A stretch of 5,132 bases of DNA from Kiritimatiellales bacterium (lineage in GTDB: Bacteria > Verrucomicrobiota > Kiritimatiellia > Kiritimatiellales > Pontiellaceae). The translations under genes were made by a program, and so were the position numbers. Shown here one piece after another: positions 1 through 5,132 of this stretch. The stretch spans positions 1 to 5,132 of the forward strand of contig DAOVNC010000271.1 of NCBI GenBank assembly GCA_030630445.1, given 5' to 3'. The notes below the pieces were generated by a model. That model worked only from the letters and a program-made list of their open reading frames with translations. It was not told the DNA's origin and made no database searches. How positions within the stretch are numbered: the first letter of the stretch is position 1; every line of letters begins with the position of its first letter.

Positions 1-1
1 C

Positions 2-793
2 GGCATGCTGTTCTGGATCATGGCCTGGACCCGTTTCCAAGGGTTGGAAGTTTTCCAGCTCTATACCTTCACGCCACAATGGATTTGCTACATCGTCGCC
101 ATCAATGCCCTGACCTTCTACCGCACGGGGCGCTGCCTGCTGACGCACGAAACCAAATTTTTCCTTTGGCTGTTTCCACTAAGCGCCGCCTTCTGGTGGT
201 TCTTCGAATACCTCAACCGCTTCGTGCAAAACTGGACCTACACCGGCTGCGAGCACTACACGCCGCTACAATATTTCGTTGCCGCCACCCTGCCCTTCGC
301 CACCGTACTGCCCGCCGTGCTTTCGACCGAGGAATGGCTGGCCTCCAAACCTTGGACAACCGCCGGACTGGATACCTTTCCCCAAATCCACATCGGCAAG
401 CCCAAGCGCGTTGCGGGAACCACCCTGCTTGTTTCGGCGGCGGGGCTCTTTTTCATCGGCTGGTTTCCCGACCATCTTTTCCCGCTATTGTGGGTTGCGC
501 CGCTCTTGCTGTTGCTCGCCTTCCAATCTCTGGGGAAACGCCCATCATTTTTCACCGAGATCGAACACGGCGACTGGCGGCGCATCTGCCGCCTCTGCCT
601 CGCGGCACTCCTTTGCGGTTTTTTCTGGGAGTTGTGGAATTGGAACAGCCTCGCTAAATGGATCTATTCCGTCCCGTACGTCGCCCGCTTCCATCTTTTT
701 GAAATGCCGTTGCTCGGCTACGCGGGCTATCTGCCCTTCGGCCTCGAATGCGCCGTGATCGCCGAGCTGATCCGGAGAAAGGATAAGGCATGA
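2..793 (+). CDS. Polytopic, Trp-rich membrane protein of unknown function (5' end probably missing)
   Basis: The reading frame is open from the left edge; the first visible ATG is at 5. That ATG would begin in the middle of a hydrophobic segment (MLFWIMAWTRF), so the true start probably lies upstream of the window. Residue numbers here count from that Met. Hydrophobic helices are seen at about 22-40, 50-70, 88-108, 137-153, 157-175, 192-212 and 232-255, giving an inner-membrane protein with about 7-8 helices. Conspicuous motifs are FFEYLNRF (66-73), FFWELWNWN (206-214) and FEMPLLGYAGYLPFGLEC (232-249). The two halves resemble each other (see findings). I have a memory of similar uncharacterised bacterial membrane proteins with the 'FEMPLLGY' signature but cannot name a function. 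The stop TGA overlaps the next gene's ATG by 4 bases, which implies coupled translation and a shared role. No catalytic or transport signature is recognisable. Confidence 0.85.
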   Translation, partial: GMLFWIMAWTRFQGLEVFQLYTFTPQWICYIVAINALTFYRTGRCLLTHETKFFLWLFPLSAAFWWFFEYLNRFVQNWTYTGCEHYTPLQYFVAATLPFATVLPAVLSTEEWLASKPWTTAGLDTFPQIHIGKPKRVAGTTLLVSAAGLFFIGWFPDHLFPLLWVAPLLLLLAFQSLGKRPSFFTEIEHGDWRRICRLCLAALLCGFFWELWNWNSLAKWIYSVPYVARFHLFEMPLLGYAGYLPFGLECAVIAELIRRKDKA

Positions 794-1938
794 AACGCAT
801 TGAGAGACTCATCGGCCGTCAAATCGTTGGCTGCATTTTGTTCGTTGCCGGCATGGCCTGGATTCCGCATGCATGGCATTCGCGGCTGGCGGAACGCTGG
901 TTTGCGGGCGATGCCGAACTACAAACCAAGCTGGCGAACGGCGTGGAGCATTGGATGCAAAGCGGGCTGGATCGCAACAGCTTCACGACCGGGTCAAAGC
1001 AATTCGATGGCGAGTGGCTTTATGGAACCTATGTGATGGCGGCGATGGGCTTCGGCCAGATGGCGCTGGAACAGCCCGAAAACAAAAAGCGGTATCTGGC
1101 CTTGATGGAGGAGGCTATCGAAGAAGTGCTGTCGGATCGGGTGCGACAGTTCGATATTGAGAGATGGAGGAGCGACCCGTTGGAAACGCTCGATACGGAC
1201 GAGGGCCATGCCGCCTATCTCGGCTACCTTAACCTTGCGATGGGATTCCACCGCCTGCTTGATCCAAAATCGAAGTTCGCGGAATTGAACGACCGCATCT
1301 CGGTCGCCCTGCGTCGCCGCATCGAAGCCAGCCCGACGCTATTGCTCGAATCCTATCCGCACGAAACCTACCCGGTCGACAACTGCGCGGTAATCGCTTC
1401 GGTTGCAATGAACGCAACCGACGATCTTCCAAAACGCTGGGCGGAACGTTGTCGAAAAGAATACATCGATCCAGCGTCGGGCTTACTTTTCCAAGCCGTG
1501 GATGGGCGCACGGGCCAGCCCTACGATTTCCCGCGCGGTTCCGGCACGACCCTCGGACTCTATTTCCTTTCGTTCATGGACATGGATCTTTCCGGGGTCT
1601 TGTACGAAGCGATGAAACAGGAACTTGCCGGAACGATTTGTGGCTTTGGGCTGGTGCGGGAATATCCAAAATCCATCCGCGGGCAAAGCGGCGACATTGA
1701 TTCGGGTGCCGTCATCTTTGGCTATGGCCTGTCCCCAACCGGGTTTGCCCTTGGTGGCGCCCGCCTCCACGGCGACGGCCATTATTTCAAGCACCTCTAT
1801 GCTACGGCCACCGCAGCCGGGGCACCGTTGCAAACCAAGGAACGATTCAGCTTTGTAACCGGTGCATCGCTGGGCGATGCCATCCTGTTCGCCATGCTCA
1901 CGGCACATCCGGGCGGAATCACGGAGATTGGAAAATGA
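790..1938 (+). CDS. Membrane-anchored alpha-helical (possible alpha/alpha-barrel) protein, function unknown
   Basis: The protein has 382 residues. The start ATG overlaps the previous stop (ATGA), and AAAGGA at 778-783 sits 6 bases upstream, which supports this start. The N-terminus is basic (MKRIERLIGR) and is followed by one hydrophobic helix at about 11-28 with no clear cleavage site. By the positive-inside rule the rest should face the periplasm. The remainder alternates helices with short conserved-looking Gly/aromatic/acidic turns: FDGEW (72-76), GHAAYLGYLNLAMGFHR (139-155), YPHETYPVDNC (189-199), RGSGTTLG (249-256) and GDIDSGAVIFGYG (301-313). This pattern of helical hairpins with acidic and aromatic residues at the turns suggests an (alpha/alpha)6-barrel, as in linalool dehydratase/isomerase-like and glycoside-processing enzymes. 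That assignment is inference. Acidic residues such as D73, E75, E192, D197, D302 and D304 would be candidates for an active site. The frame also overlaps the next gene by 4 bases. Confidence 0.85.
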   Translation: MKRIERLIGRQIVGCILFVAGMAWIPHAWHSRLAERWFAGDAELQTKLANGVEHWMQSGLDRNSFTTGSKQFDGEWLYGTYVMAAMGFGQMALEQPENKKRYLALMEEAIEEVLSDRVRQFDIERWRSDPLETLDTDEGHAAYLGYLNLAMGFHRLLDPKSKFAELNDRISVALRRRIEASPTLLLESYPHETYPVDNCAVIASVAMNATDDLPKRWAERCRKEYIDPASGLLFQAVDGRTGQPYDFPRGSGTTLGLYFLSFMDMDLSGVLYEAMKQELAGTICGFGLVREYPKSIRGQSGDIDSGAVIFGYGLSPTGFALGGARLHGDGHYFKHLYATATAAGAPLQTKERFSFVTGASLGDAILFAMLTAHPGGITEIGK

Positions 1939-2192
1939 AGCGGGCCATTGTAAAAACCCTGCTGCAAGCCGTAGCTATCTTGCTGGTGTATTCCATTCTC
2001 CTGCGGCTACTGGCGGGCACCAATATTGTTGCGGGCATTTTCTGTCCGGGCCCGCATCTTCCGTGGCACCATCCCATCCTGATCGGCCTGTTCCTGCTCT
2101 GCCGGCTCTATGTCGTGATGCTGCCCGGACTCGTCCTTAGCCGGATGGGCCTTGCATGGATGAAGCGGCGACAAGCCGGACGAGATAGTTGA
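1935..2192 (+). CDS. Small two-helix membrane protein, unknown function
   Basis: This is an 85-residue product whose ATG overlaps the upstream stop codon (ATGA at 1935-1938). GGAG at 1923-1926 lies 8 bases before the ATG, so the start is well supported. It has two hydrophobic segments, about residues 7-27 and 46-68. They are joined by a Pro/His-rich loop with CPGPHLPWHHP at 37-47, and the tail is basic (MKRRQAGR). Basic residues at both ends predict both termini in the cytoplasm and the short loop outside. It is the last gene of the three-gene operon, and a hairpin terminator begins about 20 bases after its stop. I do not recognise a family. Its size and coupling suggest an accessory or assembly subunit for the two larger proteins, which is inference only. 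Confidence 0.75.
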   Translation: MKRAIVKTLLQAVAILLVYSILLRLLAGTNIVAGIFCPGPHLPWHHPILIGLFLLCRLYVVMLPGLVLSRMGLAWMKRRQAGRDS

Positions 2193-2213
2193 TTGCCCGG
2201 AAACATCCCTACG

Positions 2214-2242
2214 AAAAAGCCCGCTGTCCGGCGGGCTTTCTT
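2214..2242. terminator. Bidirectional intrinsic terminator between convergent operons
   Basis: A perfect 9-bp stem is formed by AAAGCCCGC (2216-2224) and GCGGGCTTT (2231-2239) around a 6-base loop. A-residues from 2214 and T-residues to 2242 flank it, so it reads as a GC stem with a short U-tract on either strand. It lies about 20 bases past the three-gene operon on the plus strand and about 22 bases past the lipoprotein stop on the minus strand, so it fits both. Confidence 0.85.
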
Positions 2243-2263
2243 GCGTCTAAAATGAGGAAGGGG

Positions 2264-2440
2264 TTAATAACCGGGCGACATGCCGGGGATCTGGCGGGAG
2301 CCTTCCCACTGCTGCGGGGTGTTCCACGGCATGTCGGAATATTCCTTTTCGTCGTGGTAGTCGTCGGTGGTGGCACAACCGCAGAGTGAGAGCGTGGCGG
2401 CCGTGACCAATAGGGAGATGATTTTAAATGACGTTTTCAT
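2264..2440 (-). CDS. Small (58 aa) predicted lipoprotein
   Basis: Read on the minus strand from ATG at 2440 to TAA at 2264. The signal peptide is classic: a basic start (MKTSFK), a hydrophobic core (IISLLVTAATLSL) and a lipobox LCGC, with C22 as the likely lipidated cysteine (C20 fits poorly, having Leu at -1). The mature part is only about 37 residues: polar and acidic first (TTDDYHDEKEYSD), then a Pro/Trp-rich tail (MPWNTPQQWEG, then IPGMSPGY). The +2 residue is Ala rather than Asp, so outer-membrane sorting is expected if the usual Lol rule applies. There is no obvious Shine-Dalgarno, because the HU terminator U-tract occupies that position. The signal peptide and lipobox in a frame this short argue strongly that it is real. 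Function is unknown; it resembles the loosely defined class of small stress or envelope lipoproteins. Confidence 0.78.
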   Translation of the reverse strand: MKTSFKIISLLVTAATLSLCGCATTDDYHDEKEYSDMPWNTPQQWEGSRQIPGMSPGY

Positions 2441-2443
2441 GGT

Positions 2444-2477
2444 AAAAAAAGAACCGTCCCGTTTGCGCGGGACGGTT
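2444..2477 (-). terminator. Intrinsic terminator of the HU gene
   Basis: On the minus strand a perfect 10-bp stem (AACCGTCCCG at 2468-2477 read in reverse complement, pairing with 2452-2461) encloses a 6-base loop at 2462-2467. After one intervening base it is followed by seven U residues (2444-2450). It starts about 20 bases after the HU stop codon, the normal position for a rho-independent terminator. Only three bases separate the end of the U-tract from the ATG of the downstream lipoprotein gene. Confidence 0.92.
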
Positions 2478-2497
2478 TATGCAGTAGAAACGCAGAA

Positions 2498-2776
2498 TTA
2501 GAGTACGGCGTCTTTGGCTGCTTTCGCGATACGGAACTTAAGAACGCGTTTTGCGGCAATCTGAATGGTTTCACCAGTAGCCGGGTTGCGACCCATGCGG
2601 GCTTTGCGGTCAACGATAACGAGCTTGCCGATTCCCGGAATGGTGAATCCGTCTGCTGCGCCTTCGTATGCGAGTGCGGCAAGACCTTCTAAAGCGTCTT
2701 TTGCCTGAGCCTTAGAGATGTCAGCTTTTTCTGCTACTGCTGCGATGATCTGCGATTTAGTCATGGGTTTTGCCAT
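2498..2776 (-). CDS. HU-family nucleoid-associated DNA-binding protein
   Basis: A 92-residue protein, the usual size for HU/IHF subunits, which dimerise and bend DNA in the nucleoid. The N-terminal half is the helical dimerisation body (MTKSQIIAAVAEKADISKAQAK, about 5-26, then a second helix to about 37). The C-terminal half carries the beta-arm with the family signature RKARMGRNPATGE (57-69), including the conserved RNP whose proline (P65) intercalates into DNA. It ends in the basic helix AKAAKDAVL. The usual GFGTF segment is replaced by GIGKL (48-52), which marks a divergent HU branch. GAGGAG at 2785-2790 is 8 bases before the first ATG; the internal Met5 would be too far from it, so the longer start is chosen. 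HU versus IHF cannot be decided, so no symbol is given. It lies upstream of the lipoprotein and is divergent from the antiporter gene. Confidence 0.95.
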   Translation of the reverse strand: MAKPMTKSQIIAAVAEKADISKAQAKDALEGLAALAYEGAADGFTIPGIGKLVIVDRKARMGRNPATGETIQIAAKRVLKFRIAKAAKDAVL

Positions 2777-2784
2777 TGTATTTT

Positions 2785-2790
2785 CTCCTC
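2785..2790 (-). promoter_or_regulatory. Ribosome binding site of the HU gene
   Basis: GAGGAG on the minus strand lies 8 bases before the HU start. It is the strongest Shine-Dalgarno in the window and decides between the two possible HU start codons (Met1 over Met5). Confidence 0.8.
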
Positions 2791-3178
2791 ACGGTTTCCT
2801 GGTTAGTTCCAACAAATACTGTCCGACTCCGTATCGGTCTCAGCGATGGAAAAGTTTTAGGGCATCCCGCTCGGTAACGCAATAGGAAAATAGTCGAAAA
2901 AATCAATCTTTACGGGGGTGGAACGGGGATTCCCCTCCCCCCGGAAAAGGAACCGACAATTGCGATCATCATTCAGGCATTCGCCCCCGTTCCGGCTTGC
3001 GTCGAATTTTTATATCTGTTTCTATTGCCGCGGTAAGGCGGAAACATAGTCCACTCGTAGAACCGTGTTGATGTGCCTGTCGAACTGGAGTTTGAAGGAT
3101 TGATGCATTGAAAAGCCAAGGAGATCCCCGCGATCCTGTGCCAAACAGTGCGCTCAGAAGTTTCATAACAATTTGACT
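2791..3178. other. Divergent intergenic region between HU and mrpA
   Basis: About 390 bases hold no convincing protein gene. The promoters of both flanking genes must lie here, but I see no strong sigma-70 pair. A weak TTGATT (minus strand, about 2903-2908) lies upstream of HU, and a weak TATATC (3011-3016, plus strand) upstream of mrpA. Visible structure: a small hairpin in the HU leader (CCGA/TCGG within 2821-2840), a G-tract/C-tract inverted repeat at about 2913-2943, and a possible stem TGTTTC/GAAACA (3017-3022 with 3041-3046) near the start of the presumed mrpA leader. An AAGGAG at 3118-3123 is 55 bases from the mrpA ATG, too far to serve it. I recognise no tRNA, riboswitch or known small RNA. 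Confidence 0.6.
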
Positions 3179-5132
3179 ATGTTTACCTTGCTTATAATCT
3201 GCTTCGGCGCGGCATTGCTTGCTCCCTGGATCCACCGCAGGTTTCCGAAGTATGCGGGATCGCTGCTGGCTCTCGCTCCGGCAGCGGTTTTTATTTGGCT
3301 TATGCGACAGCTTCCCGATGTCATGCGCGGCCATCCTGTGGAGCAATCCTTCCAGTGGGTGGAAGGGCTCGGCCTCGAGTTTGCACTGCGGCTGGACGGC
3401 CTCAGCCTGTTGTTTGCACTACTCATCATCGGAATCGGCACGCTGATTCTTTTATACACGCAAGGCTACTTCAAGGGCCATCCGCAACAAGGCCGCTTCC
3501 TGATGTACATCATCGCGTTCATGGCTTCGATGCTCGGCGTCGTGCTGGCCGACCATCTTTTGATCGTGTTTATCTTCTGGGAGCTCACCAGTTTTACCTC
3601 CTACTTGCTGATTGGCTTCAACCACGGAGACAAGGCCGCGCGCGACGCCGCGCTGCAGGCGATGCTCGTCACCGTGCTAGGCGGCTTGTTCCTGCTGGCC
3701 GGAATAATCCTCATGGCGCAAGCGGCCGGCACTTGGCGGCTCTCCGAAATCATCCAGCGCGGGGCGGAGCTGCGGGCGCATCAACACTATCTCCCGATCC
3801 TGATCCTCGTCTGCATCGGCGCCTTCACCAAGTCGGCGCAATTCCCCTTCCACTTCTGGCTGCCCAACGCCATGCAGGCACCGACTCCGGCCAGCGCCTA
3901 CCTGCACTCCTCCACGATGGTGAAGGCCGGCGTCTATCTGCTCGCCCGCCTCCATCCCGCCCTTGGAGGAACCGGCGAGTGGGGCGCAATCCTTACAACC
4001 ATTGGAGCCCTCACGTTCCTGACTGGCGCGATCATGGCCATCGGCCAAACCGTGCTCAAGCGGTTGCTGGCCTACACCACCGTTTCCGCGCTCGGCGCGA
4101 TGGTCATGCTGCTCGGCGTCGGAACCTCCGGCACGATCAAGGCCATGGCCGCGTTCGTGCTTGCGCACGGCCTCTACAAGGCCGCGCTCTTTCTGGTGGC
4201 CGGCGGCATCACCCACGAAACCGGCGGCGAAACCTCCATCGACAAACTCGGGGGTCTGCGCAAGGCCATGCCCTTATCGTTCGCCTGTGCGTTGCTCGCC
4301 GGATTGTCGATGGGCGGCTTCCCCCCGTTCCTCGGCTTTGTGGCCAAGGAAAGCTGGTTGCACGCGCTCGGCGATTATCCGCTACTGATTCTCGCCACCA
4401 TGGTTGGCGGCGCAGCCTATGTGCTCGTCGGCTTTTCCGTCGGATGGAAGCCGTTCGCCGGGAAACGCCCCGACGGACTCCACGCCCACGAAGTTCCGCC
4501 CTCCATGTGCATTGGGCCCATTGTGCTGGGAGTTGGGGGTCTGGCACTAGCCTTCTTTGCGGGAGGGGTCGGCCATGCCATCGTCGGGCCTGCCGCCTCG
4601 GCGATCGCGGGAAGCAACCAGGAGGTCCACCTGCATTTATGGGCGGGCTTCAGTAGATACTTGGTCATCAGCCTCGCCACGCTGGCCATCGGAACCGGCC
4701 TCTACCGCGCACGGGCGGCCTTCCCTAAACGGGCGGAGCGATGGGCGAGACTGGCGCGCTTCGGCCCCGACGCAACCTACCGGGGGCTCCTTGCGCTCGT
4801 CTTGAAATTTGCCGCGTGGCAAACGCGCCTGCTGCAAACCGGCACCTTGCGCGACTATATCCGCTATGCCGTGCTGACGTTCACGATTCTGGTGGCCGCC
4901 GCGTTTTTCCGCGCAGGCGGCATCAAAGGCCTGGAAAACCTGTCGCCCATATCCGCCCGCATCGCGTTGGTGGCCGTGCTGATGGTTTTGGCCGCGTTCT
5001 TCACCGTCCATTCAAACTCGCGCCTGCGTTCGATCCTTTCGATGGGGGTGGTCGGCTACAGCATGGCGATGCTGTTCACCTTCTTCGGCGCACCCGACCT
5101 CGCCATGACGCAGCTTGTGATCGAAACGCTGA
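3179..5132 (+). CDS. mrpA: Mrp/Mnh Na+(cation)/H+ antiporter subunit A, 3' end cut by window edge
   Basis: The frame is open for 651 codons to the right edge without a stop. MrpA is the largest subunit of the multisubunit inner-membrane antiporter that exchanges monovalent cations, mainly Na+, for protons in pH and salt homeostasis; it is related to NuoL/ND5 of complex I. Visible hallmarks are LDGLSLLFALLI (72-83), FWELTSFTSYLLIGF (133-147), TKSAQFPFHFWLPNAMQAP (217-235), HSSTMVKAG (243-251), HGLYKAALFL (330-339) and GFVAKE (386-391). The charged residues expected in the proton path are present: E135, K218, H225, H243, K249, K294, K334 and K390. Residues from about 590 (ending GAPDLAMTQLVIETL) match the start of the C-terminal DUF4040-like domain, which distinguishes MrpA from NuoL and hydrogenase subunits. 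The N-terminus (MFTLLIICFGAALLAPW) fits the family; no in-frame ATG exists upstream before a stop at 3101. No Shine-Dalgarno precedes it. Other mrp genes should follow. Confidence 0.93.
   Translation, partial: MFTLLIICFGAALLAPWIHRRFPKYAGSLLALAPAAVFIWLMRQLPDVMRGHPVEQSFQWVEGLGLEFALRLDGLSLLFALLIIGIGTLILLYTQGYFKGHPQQGRFLMYIIAFMASMLGVVLADHLLIVFIFWELTSFTSYLLIGFNHGDKAARDAALQAMLVTVLGGLFLLAGIILMAQAAGTWRLSEIIQRGAELRAHQHYLPILILVCIGAFTKSAQFPFHFWLPNAMQAPTPASAYLHSSTMVKAGVYLLARLHPALGGTGEWGAILTTIGALTFLTGAIMAIGQTVLKRLLAYTTVSALGAMVMLLGVGTSGTIKAMAAFVLAHGLYKAALFLVAGGITHETGGETSIDKLGGLRKAMPLSFACALLAGLSMGGFPPFLGFVAKESWLHALGDYPLLILATMVGGAAYVLVGFSVGWKPFAGKRPDGLHAHEVPPSMCIGPIVLGVGGLALAFFAGGVGHAIVGPAASAIAGSNQEVHLHLWAGFSRYLVISLATLAIGTGLYRARAAFPKRAERWARLARFGPDATYRGLLALVLKFAAWQTRLLQTGTLRDYIRYAVLTFTILVAAAFFRAGGIKGLENLSPISARIALVAVLMVLAAFFTVHSNSRLRSILSMGVVGYSMAMLFTFFGAPDLAMTQLVIETL

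Noticed and set aside
2189..2389. A 66-codon plus-strand open frame after the first operon
   Set aside because: It runs through the terminator hairpin and antisense to the lipoprotein gene, which has the convincing signal peptide and lipobox.
2437..2682. An 81-codon minus-strand frame overlapping HU
   Set aside because: Out-of-frame shadow of the HU gene that reads through the HU terminator.
3072..3104. An ATG mini-frame (MCLSNWSLKD) in the mrpA leader
   Set aside because: No ribosome site in front and nothing that links it to mrpA; chance occurrence is the simplest reading.
2969..3459. Minus-strand open frames of 125 and 98 codons across the intergenic region and the mrpA start
   Set aside because: They overlap the certain mrpA coding sequence on the opposite strand, have low-complexity Arg/Ser/Gln-rich translations and no ribosome site or family resemblance.
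3677..4216. A 179-codon minus-strand open frame
   Set aside because: Antisense shadow of the GC-rich mrpA gene; the Gly/Asp/Glu/His-rich translation resembles no protein family.
3295..4656. A 453-codon plus-strand open frame inside mrpA
   Set aside because: It is an out-of-frame shadow: Arg/His/Pro-rich, with no domain, and wholly contained in the antiporter gene, whose own frame shows clear motifs.
1..5132. CRISPR arrays, insertion sequences, tRNA or rRNA genes
   Set aside because: Looked for on both strands; no regularly spaced repeats, transposase, terminal inverted repeats or RNA gene signatures are visible.

Overview
The window is GC-rich and densely coded. Nothing in it fixes the species. 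The HU protein has an unusual 'PGIGKL' arm region, and there is a tiny 'MPWNTPQ' lipoprotein, two double-membrane-type lipid/anchor signals, and genes that often start without a strong Shine-Dalgarno. I infer a Gram-negative bacterium of the PVC group, possibly Verrucomicrobiota or Kiritimatiellota. This rests on recall of similar proteins, not on a marker gene.

Left part (1-2192): three plus-strand genes are joined by 4-base ATGA stop/start overlaps and so are almost certainly one translationally coupled operon. They encode an aromatic-rich polytopic membrane protein (its beginning is probably cut off by the window edge), a membrane-anchored protein with a predicted all-helical barrel-like domain, and an 85-residue two-helix membrane protein. 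None has a function I can name with confidence. This is the best candidate here for an undescribed system. A symmetric hairpin at 2214-2242 ends the operon and can also stop transcription arriving from the other strand.

Middle (2264-2776): two minus-strand genes. An HU-type nucleoid protein has a good ribosome binding site and a textbook terminator. Only three bases beyond that terminator's U-tract begins a 58-residue lipoprotein gene, which would be easy to miss.

Right part (2777-5132): a roughly 400-base non-coding spacer separates HU from a divergent gene that runs off the right edge. That gene encodes the large subunit A of an Mrp/Mnh multisubunit cation/proton antiporter. 651 residues are visible, covering the whole proton-channel-like part with its key charged residues and the start of the C-terminal DUF4040-like domain. 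The remaining mrp genes would be expected beyond the window. The spacer has GC-rich inverted structure and a possible leader mini-ORF, but no RNA family that I recognise.
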